Source: RPQJ01 sp963706755 (lineage in GTDB: Bacteria > Pseudomonadota > Gammaproteobacteria > Steroidobacterales > Steroidobacteraceae). Taken from it: DNA of 64,000 nt. Position numbers and translations under genes: made by a program. The stretch spans positions 295,695 through 359,694 of the forward strand of contig CAVPNH010000007.1 in assembly GCA_963706755.1 (NCBI GenBank), in the 5' to 3' direction. This document shows, in pieces, positions 17,847-28,266 of the stretch; within the stretch, counting starts at the first letter, position 1, and each line of letters begins with the position of its first letter. The notes under the pieces were generated by a model. It was not told where the DNA came from, did not search any database, and saw only the letters and a program-made list of their open reading frames with translations.

Positions 17847-18533
17847 ATGATCGAACTCAGGAACTCGAGCCGGCACTTCCAGGTCGGCGAGCAGCTCGTG
17901 AAGGCGCTCGACTCCGTGAACCTGACGATCCAGGACGGCGAGTACGTCTCGATCATGGGCCCGAGCGGCTCGGGCAAATCCACGCTCCTGAACGTAATCG
18001 GGCTCCTGGACCGGCCGACCGGCGGTGAGTACCTGCTCGACGGGCGCGAGGTCACCTCGCTCGACGACGACGAACTCGCCCACGTGCGCGCGCGCAAGAT
18101 CGGTTTCATCTTCCAGTCCTTCCACCTCGTGCCACGGCTCACGGCGTTCGAGAACGTCGAGCTGCCGATGGTGCTGGCGGCGATGCCTCCTGCGGAGCGG
18201 CGCAAGCGGGCCGAGGCGGTGCTCGCGAGCCTCAACCTCATGGACCGCGCGCACCACCGCCCGGACCAGCTGTCGGGCGGGCAGCGCCAGCGCGTGGCCA
18301 TCGCGCGCGCGATGGTGATGGAGCCCACGGTGCTGCTGGCCGACGAGCCCACCGGCAACCTCGACCACGTGTCAGGTGCCGAGGTGCTCGTGGCGCTCGA
18401 GACCCTGAATGCGCGCGGGATCACGCTGCTGGTCGTGACGCACGACGACGAAGTGGCCGCGCGCGCGCACCGCCACGTGCGCATGCGCGACGGCTGCATC
18501 GTGACGGATGAGACCACCGGGCCGCCGGGATGA
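17847..18533 (+). CDS. ABC transporter ATP-binding protein, MacB/LolD-like
   Basis: This encodes 228 residues with Walker A GPSGSGKST, the Q-loop FQSFHLVPRLT, signature LSGGQRQR, Walker B VLLADEPTG and the H-loop VVTHD. It belongs to the MacB/LolD/FtsE branch of mechanotransmission ATPases, which pair with 4-TM permeases. Its stop overlaps the start of the first permease by four bases, so the exporter subunits are probably co-translated. Confidence 0.9.
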   Translation: MIELRNSSRHFQVGEQLVKALDSVNLTIQDGEYVSIMGPSGSGKSTLLNVIGLLDRPTGGEYLLDGREVTSLDDDELAHVRARKIGFIFQSFHLVPRLTAFENVELPMVLAAMPPAERRKRAEAVLASLNLMDRAHHRPDQLSGGQRQRVAIARAMVMEPTVLLADEPTGNLDHVSGAEVLVALETLNARGITLLVVTHDDEVAARAHRHVRMRDGCIVTDETTGPPG

Positions 18534-19741
18534 GATTCGGCGACCTGCTGCACCTCGCGAGCGAGTCCCTGGTGCGGGCGCGGATGCGCAGCATCATGAT
18601 GCTGGTCGCGATGTCGATCGGCGTGGCGGCCGTCGTAGTGCTCACCTCGCTCGGGGAGGGTGCCCGTCGCTACGTGACGGGGGAATTCCAGGCGCTGGGC
18701 GCGGACCTGCTGATCGTGCTGCCCGGGCGCTCGGAAACCACGGGCGTGCAGCCTGGAATGTTCGCGGGCGAGACGCCTCGCGATCTCACGCTCGACGACG
18801 CACAGTCGCTGCTCCGCATTCCCGGGGTCGAGCGCATCGCGCCGCTGGTGATCGGCTCGGTACCCGTCTCCGCGGGCGAACTGTCGCGCGAGGTGCCGGT
18901 CATCGGCACGACCTCGGAATTCCTCGTCGTGCGCAACCTGAGCATGGCACAGGGCTCGTTCCTGCCCGCCGGCGAGATCGATCGCGACATGGCCGTCTGC
19001 GTGCTCGGAGCCAAGGTGCGCTCGGAGCTTTTCCCACGCGGTCCGGCAGTGGGCGCGACGGTGCGGATCGGCGACAGGCGCTTTCGCGTCATCGGCATAC
19101 TGGGAGACTCCGGCCGGTCCATCGGATTCGACCTGCAGGAGATCGTCGTGATTCCGGTGAGCAGCGCGCTGCAGCTCTTCAACAGCGGGTCGCTGTTCCG
19201 CATCATGATCACGGCGCGCGAGCGCGACGCGATGCCGCGTATCCAGCGGGCGGTGCGTGCCCAGCTCGCCCGGCGCCACCAGGGCGAGGAGGACGTGACG
19301 GTCGTCACCCAGGACGCGGTGCTCGCAACTTTCAACCGGATCTTCACCGCACTGACGCTGACACTCGCCGGGATCGCCTCGATCAGCCTCGCGGTCGCGG
19401 GCATCCTGATCATGAACGTGATGCTGGTCGCGGTGAGCCAGCGCACCTCCGAGGTCGGCCTGATGAAGGCGCTCGGCGCGCGCGGCAGCCAGATCACGGC
19501 GCTCTTCCTCGCCGAGGCGGTGCTGCTGTCCATCGTCGGGGCGGGCTTCGGTCTCGTGGTCGGCTACGCCGCCGACTGGGTGATCGGTCGCGCCTACCCG
19601 GCGCTGCCGCTGGGGCCGCCGATCTGGGCCGTGGTGCTGGCGGTGCTGATCGCGGTGGCGAGCGGCGTGGTCTTCGGCCTGCTGCCGGCGAGGCGCGCGG
19701 CCCGGCTCGACCCGGTGGTGGCGCTGGCGGGGAGGCGCTGA
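18530..19741 (+). CDS. MacB-type ABC permease, first copy
   Basis: This 403-residue protein has one N-terminal helix (about residues 22-42), a large periplasmic MacB core domain and three C-terminal helices, followed by a GLLPARRAARLDPVVAL ending that is diagnostic of the FtsX/MacB family. The start overlaps the ATPase gene. Together with the next gene it likely forms a heterodimeric permease, unlike the MacB homodimer fused to its ATPase. The substrate is unknown (antibiotic, lipopeptide or lipoprotein). Confidence 0.88.
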   Translation: MRFGDLLHLASESLVRARMRSIMMLVAMSIGVAAVVVLTSLGEGARRYVTGEFQALGADLLIVLPGRSETTGVQPGMFAGETPRDLTLDDAQSLLRIPGVERIAPLVIGSVPVSAGELSREVPVIGTTSEFLVVRNLSMAQGSFLPAGEIDRDMAVCVLGAKVRSELFPRGPAVGATVRIGDRRFRVIGILGDSGRSIGFDLQEIVVIPVSSALQLFNSGSLFRIMITARERDAMPRIQRAVRAQLARRHQGEEDVTVVTQDAVLATFNRIFTALTLTLAGIASISLAVAGILIMNVMLVAVSQRTSEVGLMKALGARGSQITALFLAEAVLLSIVGAGFGLVVGYAADWVIGRAYPALPLGPPIWAVVLAVLIAVASGVVFGLLPARRAARLDPVVALAGRR

Positions 19742-19744
19742 GCC

Positions 19745-20944
19745 GTGCGCGGAACGGACCTCGTGCGCTACACGAGCCGCTCGGTGACGGCGCATCGCAT
19801 GCGCGCGATCTTGACCGCGCTCGGCATCGCGGTCGGTGTCGCCGCGGTGGTACTCCTCACCTCCATCGGCGAGGGCGTGCGCCGCTTCGTCATCTCGGAG
19901 TTCACGCAGTTCGGCACCAACATCATCAGCGTGACGCCGGGAACGACGAAGACCATGGGCGGGTCGATCGGGGTGTTCGGCACGGTGCGCCCGGTGACCA
20001 TCGACGACGCCGAATCACTGCGCCACGTGCCCTACGTGCTCGCCTCCGACCCGATGGTGCAGGGCAACGCGGAAGTCGAGGCGAACGGCCGCAAGCGCCG
20101 CGTGACCGTCTACGGCACAGGGCCTAAGTTCGCCGAAGTGCTGCGCTTCTCGGTGAGCCAGGGCACGTTCCTGCCGCCGGACGACCCGAGGGCGCCGCGC
20201 AGCCTCGCCGTGCTCGGTTCGAAGATGGCCCAGGAGCTCTTCGGCAAGGCGAACCCGCTCGGGACGACCGTGCGGGTCGGCAGCGAGCGCTATCGCATCG
20301 TGGGCGTCATGGCGCCGAAGGGTACCGTCATCGGCATGGACCTGGACGACACCGTCTTCATCCCGGCCGCCCGGGCGCTCGATCTATTCGACCGCGAAAG
20401 CCTGTTCGAGATCCACGTGCTGTACGAGGAGACCGCCCCGCTGCCCGAGGTGGAGGAGGGCATACGCCGCGTGCTCGGTGCCCGGCACGGGGACGAGGAT
20501 TTCACCGTTACCCCGCAGCAGCAGATGCTCGACGCGCTGGGCTCGGTGCTCGACGTGCTCACGTTCGCCGTCGCGGCGCTCGGCAGCATCTCGCTGCTGG
20601 TGGGCGCGGTCGGCATCTTCACCATCATGACCATATCGGTGCGGGAACGCACCGGCGAGATCGGCCTGCTGAGGGCGCTCGGTGCCGAGCGCGGGCAGGT
20701 GCTGGCGCTCTTCCTGTCCGAGGCGGTCGTGCTGTCGTTCCTCGGCGGCCTCGCCGGCCTCGCGTTCGGAGCGGGCGTCGCGTGGCTCCTGGGCGAAACG
20801 GTGCGGCAGCTGCCGGTCAGTTACTCGCCGCTCTTCGTCGGGCTCTCACTCGCGCTCTCGATATTGATCGGCCTGGTCGCCGGAATCCTCCCTGCGCTCA
20901 ATGCCGCGAGGCTCGATCCGGTCGAAGCGCTGCGGGCCGAGTAA
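19745..20944 (+). CDS. MacB-type ABC permease, second copy
   Basis: This encodes 399 residues from a GTG start three bases after the first permease. The topology is the same: N-terminal helix, periplasmic core, three C-terminal helices, and the ending GILPALNAARLDPVEALRAE. The sequence is clearly diverged from the first permease, which supports a heterodimer. It closes the adaptor-ATPase-permease-permease operon and converges on hrpB. Confidence 0.88.
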   Translation: MRGTDLVRYTSRSVTAHRMRAILTALGIAVGVAAVVLLTSIGEGVRRFVISEFTQFGTNIISVTPGTTKTMGGSIGVFGTVRPVTIDDAESLRHVPYVLASDPMVQGNAEVEANGRKRRVTVYGTGPKFAEVLRFSVSQGTFLPPDDPRAPRSLAVLGSKMAQELFGKANPLGTTVRVGSERYRIVGVMAPKGTVIGMDLDDTVFIPAARALDLFDRESLFEIHVLYEETAPLPEVEEGIRRVLGARHGDEDFTVTPQQQMLDALGSVLDVLTFAVAALGSISLLVGAVGIFTIMTISVRERTGEIGLLRALGAERGQVLALFLSEAVVLSFLGGLAGLAFGAGVAWLLGETVRQLPVSYSPLFVGLSLALSILIGLVAGILPALNAARLDPVEALRAE

Positions 20945-20958
20945 CCGTCGCAGTCCCT

Positions 20959-23505
20959 CTAGCGCGGCCGCACTCGCCTGGTCGCGACCGCCTCGTGTGG
21001 ATCGTCCGGCCAGTAGTGCTTCGGATAGCGCCCCTTCAGTTCCTTCTTCACCTCGTGATAGCCCCGCGACCAGAAGCTCGCGAGGTCGCGCGTCACCTGG
21101 ACCGGCCGCCGCGCGGGCGAGAGCAGCTCGAGCGTGACCGGCACACGGCCCCCGGCCACGCGCGGGGATTCCATGAGCCCGAACACTTCCTGCAAGCGCA
21201 CGGCAAGCGTCGGTGCGCCGCCCGAGTAGTCGAGCGCGATCCGCGATCCGCTCGGCACGGCGAGGTGCGTGGGCGCGAGCTCATCGAGCAGACGTTGGGC
21301 GTTCCAGTCGAGCATCGCGTGCAGCGCGCCGCGCAGGTCCAGTTTCGCGAGCTGGTCGCGCCGGGTGATCCGGTCCAGCCACGGCGCCAGCCAGGACTCG
21401 AGCGAGCCGAGGAGCGCGTCGTCAGAGACATCCGGCCAGCCATCGCGCCCGCGCGGATCGTTCTCGCGCACCAGCATCAGCCGCGCGCGCCACTGCTCGA
21501 GTTCGCGCGTCCAGGGCAGGCAGCCGAGCCCCAGTGAGCGGATGCCTTCGAGCATGGCCGCGACGCTCGCGGACGCATCGACGTTGCGCAGCGGTTCGTC
21601 GCGCATCACCAGCGCGCCGAGGCGCCGCACCCGTCGTGCCGCGACCGCCTCCACCTTGGGATCCCAGGCGACGCTCGAGGTCTCGGTGATCGCCGAAGCG
21701 AAGTGCCGCTCCAGCAGCACTGGATCGAGCGACGCCGCGAGCTGTATGCGCGCCTCGCGTTCGCCCGCGTCGAGCGCGGCGACTACGACGTATGCAGACC
21801 GCGCAAGTGCCGTGGGATCGCGGAATTCGGCGCCGCGACCGCCGCTCAGCAGATAGCGGCCCGGGCTGCCCTCGCGTGCGCGCCCGATGCGGTCCGGGTA
21901 GGCAAACGCGAGCAGCAGACCGGTCGCCTGATCCGGGGCCAGCCCGGCGCCTGGCGCGTCGCGGGTCTTCGCCACGCGGCCGAGTTGCCGCTCGACCTGC
22001 TGCGCGACGCGCTGGATCCTGCGCAGCGCACCCGTGTCCACGTCGAAGTTCGCGGGCGCAGGCTTGCCGCGCAGGACTTCGATGCGATGGAACATCTCGG
22101 GATCGCGGAAGCCGGGCGCCGCGCGCAGCGGGTCGCGCTCCGACAGGAGCGCCGCGACCTGGCACGCCAGTTCACCGAGGCCCAGCGGCCGCGCGCGCAG
22201 TACCATGTGCGCGAGCCGCGGGTGGATTCCAAGCGTCGCCATGTCGCGCCCGAGCGCCGTCACGCGCCCCGCGCCGTCCACGGCCTCGAGGCGCTCGAGC
22301 AGTTCCCGCGCCTGCGCGAGCGTCGCCGCCGGCGGCGGATCGAGCCAGGTCAGCGACGCGGGCTCGGTGCAGCCCCAGCACGCAAGCTCGAGCGCCAGCG
22401 GCGCGAGGTCCGCCTCGAGAATCTCGGCGGGCGCTTGCGGGAGCAGTGCGTCGTGCGCCGTGGCGCTCCACAGCCGGTAGCAGGTGCCTGGGGCAGTGCG
22501 GCCCGCGCGTCCCTGGCGCTGCTCTGACGACGCCCGTGAAATCCGCGAGGTCTCGAGGCGGCTCATGCCGCTCGCCGGGTCGAAGCGCTGGCGACGCTCG
22601 AGTCCCGCGTCCACGACGATGCGCACACCGTCGATCGTGAGGCTGGTCTCCGCGATGTTGGTCGCAACCACGACCTTGCGCCGGCCGCGCGGATCGGGGC
22701 GCAGCGCCGCGTCCTGCTCCGCGGCACCGAGGTCCCCGTACAGGGGGAGCACGACGTACTCACTTGCGGGCAGCCTGCCCGCGAGCGCCTCGGTAACCCG
22801 GCGGATTTCGCCGGCGCCGGGCAGGAAGACGAGGGCATCCCCCTCGTGATCGCGGAGCGCGCGCTGCGTCACCGAAGTCACCGGTCCCTCGATGCGCGGC
22901 GCGTGGCCCGGTTCCGTCGCGGGCGGCGGGACGAAGTGCACGTCCACCGGGAACATGCGTCCCGGCGCGCGCACCACGGCTGCGTCGGGGAGCACGCGCA
23001 GGAGCGCGTCCGCTTCGAGTGTCGCGGACATGACCAGCAGTCGCAGCGATTCGCGCAGGTGGCGCTGGCTCTCGACGCAGAGCGCGAGACCGAGGTCGGC
23101 GTGGAGGTTCCGTTCGTGGAACTCGTCGAAGACGACGAGCGCGACATCCTCGAGCGCCGGGTCACGCTGCAGCATCCGGGTGAGGATGCCCTCGGTCACG
23201 ACTTCGATCCGCGTGCGCGGGCCGACGCGCGTTTCGAGGCGCGTGCGGAATCCGACGGTGTGCCCGACGTCCTCGCCGAGCAGCAAGGACATGCGCTCGG
23301 CGACTGCGCGCGCCGCGATGCGTCGTGGTTCGAGCATCAGGATGCGGCCGTCCCCACGCCAGGGACTGTCGAGCAGCGCGAGCGGAACGACCGTGCTCTT
23401 GCCCGCGCCCGGCGGCGCCTCCAGGACGACGCAGCGATGCGACGACAGCGCGGCTTCGAGTTCCGGCAGCGCCTCGACGATCGGCAGTGAGGGCAGTTCA
23501 ATCAT
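20959..23505 (-). CDS. hrpB: ATP-dependent RNA helicase HrpB
   Basis: This 848-residue DEAH-type helicase starts MIELPSLPIVEALPELEAAL. Walker A is APPGAGKSTVVPLAL, the DEAH-box position reads DEFH (VVFDEFHERNLHADLGLAL), motif III is MSATLE, and motifs V-VI include VVVATNIAETSLTIDG and QRQGRAGRTAPG. The HrpB C-terminal domain runs to the end (YPKHYWPDDPHEA). The open frame extends upstream to 23,604, but similarity begins at the chosen ATG. HrpB acts in RNA metabolism in proteobacteria; its substrates are poorly known. Confidence 0.92.
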   Translation of the reverse strand: MIELPSLPIVEALPELEAALSSHRCVVLEAPPGAGKSTVVPLALLDSPWRGDGRILMLEPRRIAARAVAERMSLLLGEDVGHTVGFRTRLETRVGPRTRIEVVTEGILTRMLQRDPALEDVALVVFDEFHERNLHADLGLALCVESQRHLRESLRLLVMSATLEADALLRVLPDAAVVRAPGRMFPVDVHFVPPPATEPGHAPRIEGPVTSVTQRALRDHEGDALVFLPGAGEIRRVTEALAGRLPASEYVVLPLYGDLGAAEQDAALRPDPRGRRKVVVATNIAETSLTIDGVRIVVDAGLERRQRFDPASGMSRLETSRISRASSEQRQGRAGRTAPGTCYRLWSATAHDALLPQAPAEILEADLAPLALELACWGCTEPASLTWLDPPPAATLAQARELLERLEAVDGAGRVTALGRDMATLGIHPRLAHMVLRARPLGLGELACQVAALLSERDPLRAAPGFRDPEMFHRIEVLRGKPAPANFDVDTGALRRIQRVAQQVERQLGRVAKTRDAPGAGLAPDQATGLLLAFAYPDRIGRAREGSPGRYLLSGGRGAEFRDPTALARSAYVVVAALDAGEREARIQLAASLDPVLLERHFASAITETSSVAWDPKVEAVAARRVRRLGALVMRDEPLRNVDASASVAAMLEGIRSLGLGCLPWTRELEQWRARLMLVRENDPRGRDGWPDVSDDALLGSLESWLAPWLDRITRRDQLAKLDLRGALHAMLDWNAQRLLDELAPTHLAVPSGSRIALDYSGGAPTLAVRLQEVFGLMESPRVAGGRVPVTLELLSPARRPVQVTRDLASFWSRGYHEVKKELKGRYPKHYWPDDPHEAVATRRVRPR

Positions 23506-23603
23506 CCGGAGCAGTGTAGCGCCATGGCCCTGCGTGACGCCGGATGCCGGGCCATGCATGATGCGGCGGGCGCCGGCTGGCGGCCGCGACCGGGGAGAAG
23601 ACA

Positions 23604-24089
23604 ATGTCTGGATCCGTCGGACTGTGGCTGCTCGCAGCCTTCATGGTGCTCATGGGCGTGCTGGGATCCGTGTTGCCAGCCCTGCCGGGCGTGCCACTGG
23701 TCTACGGCGGCCTGCTGGTGGCTGCATGGGCGGACGATTTCCAGCGTGTCGGCTGGATCGTGCTCACCCTGCTCGGGCTCATGACGCTCGCGTCGTTCGC
23801 CATCGACTTCGTCGCGACATCGCTGGGCGCGAAGCGGGTTGGCGCGACGAAGCTCGCAATCGTGGGCGCCATGCTCGGCACGCTGGTCGGAGTGTTCATG
23901 GGGCTGCCGGGCCTGATCCTCGGGCCGTTCCTCGGTGCGGTCGCGGGCGAACTGATCTCGCACGGACGACTCGAGCAGGCGGGCCGCGCCGGCCTCGCGA
24001 CCTGGGTGGGACTCGTCTTTGGAACGCTCGCGAAGATCGCCCTCGTCTTCACGATGCTCGGCGTATTCGGGGCGGCCTATTTCCTCTGA
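23604..24089 (+). CDS. DUF456 membrane protein
   Basis: This encodes 161 residues of largely hydrophobic sequence with about four membrane helices and the Gly-rich repeat typical of DUF456 (GVLGSVLPALPGVPLVYGGL; ATKLAIVGAMLGTLVGVFMG). The family has no known function. It starts just upstream of, and divergent from, hrpB. Confidence 0.8.
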   Translation: MSGSVGLWLLAAFMVLMGVLGSVLPALPGVPLVYGGLLVAAWADDFQRVGWIVLTLLGLMTLASFAIDFVATSLGAKRVGATKLAIVGAMLGTLVGVFMGLPGLILGPFLGAVAGELISHGRLEQAGRAGLATWVGLVFGTLAKIALVFTMLGVFGAAYFL

Positions 24090-24380
24090 GAAGGGTGCTC
24101 CGGCAAATGAACCGGCGCAGGCGCCCGCTTCGAACGCGGGCGTCGTGCACCCGAGACCGATCCTCGCCGCCGGAAGGGCCCCGGGAAGCAGCCAATCGCG
24201 ACTTTAGCCAGGAGCGGTCTGTCACTGCCGTCATTTCGTGGCAGCGGCGTCGACATTCATTGCACGGGACATGTTGCCCAGCGGGCTCCGCCCGGATCGT
24301 TGCGAAGACTTCGCATTCGACCGTTCCAGACGACTCCAGCCGGCGATCCCGCTACACTCCCTCCGTAAGGGAGCACGCGA

Positions 24381-26577
24381 GTGACCGACGCGCCGACAGA
24401 GCGTGACGACGAGGGTGTCTGGACCAAGCTGCGCCGCCGCAAGGTCGTGCAGTGGGGCATTGCCTATATGGCCGGCGCATGGGCGCTGCTGCAGGGGATC
24501 GGTTTCGCGGCGGACGCCTTCGCCTGGCCGAGTGCGATCAAGCGGGTCGCATGCTGCTGTCTCCTGATCGGTTTGCCGATCGTGCTGGTGGTTGCGTGGT
24601 ATCACGGCGATCGTGGCGAGCAGCGGGTGAGCGTGCCGAACTTGCGATCCTTCGGTGCTGCTGCCGCTCGGAGGTGGCGGGCTCTGGCTCTATGGCCAGC
24701 GCAATGGACCGGTCCCGCCACCGCCGGCGCCACCGCCCGCTCCGACCCTGTCGAAGAGCGGCCCTCGATCGCGGTGCTGCCGTTCGAGAATCGCAGCGCC
24801 AAGCAGGATGACGCCTTCTTCGTCGACGGCATCCACGACGACATCCTGACGCAGCTCTCCAAGGTGAGCGCACTCAAGGTCATCTCGCGCACGTCTGTCG
24901 AGCGCTTCCGTGACACCAAGTTGCCGCTCCAAGACGTGGCGAAGCAACTGGGGGTGAAGAGCATCCTCGAGGGCGGGGTGCAGCGCGCGGGCGATCGCGT
25001 GCGCATCAACGTGCAGCTGATCGACGCCGAGCACGGACGCGCACGTCTGGGCGGAGAGCTACGACCGCGAACTCACGGCGGCCAACATCTTCGCCATCCA
25101 GAGCGAGGTGGCTGCGGCGATCGCCGGGGCGCTCAAGGCGACGCTGACCGCTGGCGAGAAGGCGCGCATGAACGCGGTGCCGACCCAGAACCTGGAAGCC
25201 TGGGGAAACTACCAGCTCGGGCGGCAGCGTCTAGCGAAGCGCACCGTCACCGGATTCACCGAGGCGGAGCGGTACTTCCGGAAAGCGATCGAACTGGATC
25301 CGAAGTTCGCGCTCGCGTACGCGGGACTGGCGGAATCGCTGGCGGTGAGTCTGGACTACACCGGCGCACCCCGCGCCGCCACCCTCGAGCGAGCCCAGGC
25401 GGCAGTCGACACCGCGCTGAAGCTGGACCCGGGACTCGCGGACGCATGGGTCTCGGCTGGGCTGATCGCGGACGAAGGCGGATCAGGCGACCGTGCCGAG
25501 GAGATGTTCCGCCGAGCCATCGAACTCAATCCGAACCACGCGATGGCGCTTAAGTTCTATGGGAACCTGCTGTTCGATCTGGCGCGCATCGACGAGAGTG
25601 TCCGGTACTTCGAACGCGCAGCGGGGGTGGATCCGCTGTCGGCGATCACCCAGGTCGGTCTCGGTCAGGCATTGGCCGGGCAGGAGCGGTTCGAGGACGC
25701 GGCGGGCCGCTACCGACGGGCGATCGAGATCGATCCGCTTATGCCGGTAGGGTACTCGTCCCTGGCTATTCTCGCCGCGTATTCAATGGATGATTTCGTG
25801 ACGGCCGTGCCGCTCACGGAAAAGGCCGTGGCGCTCGACGCCGACTCTCTCTGGGGCAGGCTGGGGCTGGCAATGATGTACTGCGACCTGGGGGACGACG
25901 CGTCATGTGACCGCGCGCTGCGGCAGGCGGAAGAGCGCTGGCCCGACAACGCGATCGTGAACGCTCTGCTCGCATTGCGCGATCTGCAAGGCGGTGACAT
26001 GAACGGGGCGGAGCGGCGCGCCCGACGCATACTGGAGGCGAACCCTCGAGACAGCGGCGCGTTGGGGCTGCTCGGCTTCATCGATTATCGCGATGGCCGG
26101 TACGCCGAGTCCGTGGCGCGCTACCGCAAGGCCTATCCGGAGCTGTTTACGGCGGCACCGAGAATCGATGCATGGAATTACACCGTGGCGATCGACATCG
26201 TCCCGGCTTTGCAGAAGCTGGGCAAGACGGACGAAGCGCTCGCCTTGCTGGCCGGCAGTGAGAAAGTCATGGCCAGGTTGCCGCTGCTCGGCGGAGGGCT
26301 CAAGTGGGAAGGTCGGGCGACGAACGATGCACGAGCGCTGGCGCTGCGCGGCCGCAAGCAGGAGGCGCTCGCCGCGTTGCGGGCGGCCGAGCAGGCGGGT
26401 TGGCGCGGCTGGGGATGGCGCTGGGTTCGCGATCTCCAACCGGCCTTCGACTCGATCCGCGACGACCCGGAGTTCAAGGCCATCTTCGCCGACATCGAGC
26501 GCGACATGGCGCGGCAGCGAGCCGAGCTCGCGAAGCGGCCGAAGGACGCGCCACTCGATCTCGCGGCTGTTCACTAA
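24381..26577 (+). CDS. TPR protein with FlgO/CadC-like domain (three frameshifts)
   Basis: A GTG start opens a protein of about 731 codons. It has a cytoplasmic lead (KLRRRKVVQWGIAYMAG), one or two membrane helices (AIKRVACCCLLIGLPIVLVV), a Pro-rich linker (GPVPPPPAPPPAPT), a FlgO-like domain (SIAVLPFENRSAKQDDAFF; DGIHDDILTQLSKV; KSILEGGVQRAGDRVRINVQ) and at least eight TPR repeats. This architecture is common in proteobacterial proteins related to adenylate cyclase or CadC regulators but lacks a cyclase or wHTH. Shifts near 24,640, 24,765 and 25,035 are required, each with continuous similarity on both sides. Its role is unknown. Confidence 0.65.
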
Positions 26578-26703
26578 GCCATTCGCTCAATTGACCATGG
26601 CTCATGCACCCGCCCGATAGCGGACGGTGGCGAACGGTCGCTTCGGGTTTTTCCCGGTCCAAAGGGCCGCTTACGGGCGGATTTGTGATCGGTCCCACGG
26701 TCG

Positions 26704-27222
26704 AGTTGGAAGCGGCCGAAGCCCTGTAAACTTGCACGGAACCGCACGCTGGCACGCGCGGTGGCTGAGAAGCTGCGGCTCGAGTGGTCGCCGTATCAGG
26801 TGGCCGGGTGGCTCAAGCGCACGTACCCGCAGGATGAGACTCGCCAGGTGTCGCACGAGACGATCTACCGCACGCTGTTCATCCAGGCCCGCGGAGCCTT
26901 GAAGAAGGAACTGCTGCAGCATCTACGGCGCACCCGCGGGATGCGCCGCTCACGCCACCACACGCAGAAGGGCCTCAACCACGGCCGGATCACCGAGACG
27001 GTATCGATCCGCGAGCGACCAGCCGAGGCCGAGGACCGGGCGGTACCCGGTCACTGGGAAGGCGATCTGTTCTTCGGCAGCCACAACAGCCAGATCGCCA
27101 CTCTGGTGGAGCGCCAAACCCGCTACCTCATGCTGGTGAAGGCGCCGGGCAAGGACACCGAGACGGTGGTCGATGCGCTGATCAAGCAGGCTCACAAGCT
27201 ACCGAGGGAGCTCTATAGGAAG
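26704..27222 (+). pseudogene. IS30-family transposase fragment
   Basis: The frame gives WKRPKPCKLARNRTLARAVA, then EKLRLEWSPYQVAGWLKRTYP, QVSHETIYRTLFIQARGAL and EDRAVPGHWEGDLFFGSHNS (start of the catalytic core with its first Asp), and continues to KAPGKDTETVVDALIKQAHK before losing similarity near 27,215. Both the N-terminal helix-turn-helix and the last catalytic residues are missing, so it is a dead internal fragment. No terminal inverted repeats were found. Confidence 0.8.
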
Positions 27223-27391
27223 AGCGGACATCCGCGAATGGGAAAGGTCGGCCAGCATCGGAAGTGCGGCCAGCCCAAATGTCTGCCCATGAGCGGCCGC
27301 GGTGTGGCGGCCGTTGTACACTGCCCCACCAACAGGGCAACGCGGGGCATTTGACGCCTTGCGGCGCGCATTCGCCTGGTGCGGAGTGACG

Positions 27392-27757
27392 ATGGACACC
27401 TATTACCGCGACGTAATGGAGCTGATCGGGCGCGCGGTCGATGCTCTTGGCGTATTAATCATCGTGACCGGTGCTGGCGTCGCGACAGCACGGTTCTTGT
27501 CCAGCGCGAGAAGAGACTTTTCCCATTCGTACCAGTCCTACCGTCAAGGCCTCGGGCGCGCGATCCTGCTCGGTCTCGAGTTTCTGATTGCGGGCGACAT
27601 CATTCGCACCGTCGTTGTCGCGCCGACCCTTGAAAACGTAATGATTCTTGCGCTCATAGTGGCTGTCCGGACTTTCCTTAGTATGGCGCTGCAGCTGGAG
27701 GTGGAAGGGCGGTGGCCATGGAATCGAGGCGAGGAGTTGCCAAAGCCGCCGTCATGA
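27392..27757 (+). CDS. DUF1622 membrane protein
   Basis: This encodes 121 residues starting MDTYYRDVMELIGRAVDALG. Three hydrophobic segments and the conserved YRQGLGRAILLGLEFLIAGDI place it in DUF1622, small inner-membrane proteins of unknown function. The frame extends upstream into the IS30 remnant edge without similarity. It is followed by a small secreted protein in the same direction. Confidence 0.82.
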   Translation: MDTYYRDVMELIGRAVDALGVLIIVTGAGVATARFLSSARRDFSHSYQSYRQGLGRAILLGLEFLIAGDIIRTVVVAPTLENVMILALIVAVRTFLSMALQLEVEGRWPWNRGEELPKPPS

Positions 27758-27821
27758 CCGCGCCTCCAGCGGTCGCCACGCCACCGCTGGTCAAGCTCCC
27801 GCCCACGCCAGGAGAGATGAA

Positions 27822-28151
27822 ATGAACATGAAGTTCATTGCGATCGTCGCGGCGAGCCTGTTGCCGTCCTATGCAGGCGCGGGTCCGATCGATCTCAAGC
27901 AGGACCTTGGCGGGCTCGACGTGACCGTCACCCTGGCGCCCAGGGACAACCCCGATGCCATGAGAATCGATAACCACACGCCGAAAACGATTTCGTGCAG
28001 CGCCCGTTTCACCGGGGCCGACGAGAACCGCACCGAGAAGGTGACCGTCGAACCGGGCAAGTCGGGTATGATCCGCATCCCGCACAAGCGCGGTGGCATG
28101 ACGAGGACCGGCGAATTGAAGTGCAGGGAGAAGGCGCCCGACCCGAAGTGA
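27822..28151 (+). CDS. Small secreted protein of unknown function
   Basis: This encodes 109 residues with a signal peptide (MKFIAIVAASLLPSYAGA, starting at the second Met) and a mature beta-rich domain (DVTVTLAPRDNPDAMRIDNH; CSARFTGADENRTEKVTVEP). Two Cys (one in TISCSARF, one in ELKCREK) could form a disulfide. I know similar short periplasmic proteins only as hypotheticals. It lies between DUF1622 and a methyltransferase gene. Confidence 0.6.
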   Translation: MNMKFIAIVAASLLPSYAGAGPIDLKQDLGGLDVTVTLAPRDNPDAMRIDNHTPKTISCSARFTGADENRTEKVTVEPGKSGMIRIPHKRGGMTRTGELKCREKAPDPK

Positions 28152-28266
28152 CCCGGATGGGCGGAATGCTTCGCGTCGTTCTCGAGCGTGGAGGGTCTGC
28201 TCTTGGTTACGGATGCGCCCGCAGTGACGTCATGGAAGCCGGACTGCTATTACGGAGGGTATCGTC

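Noticed and set aside
16688..19795. A 1,035-codon leftward open frame opposite the exporter genes
   Set aside because: It is the antisense of well-supported adaptor, ATPase and permease genes; long antisense frames are common at this GC content.
27223..27391. Possible integron attC-like site after the IS30 fragment
   Set aside because: Short GTTG...CAAC-like matches exist, but the paired core sites and spacing of a true attC are not present.
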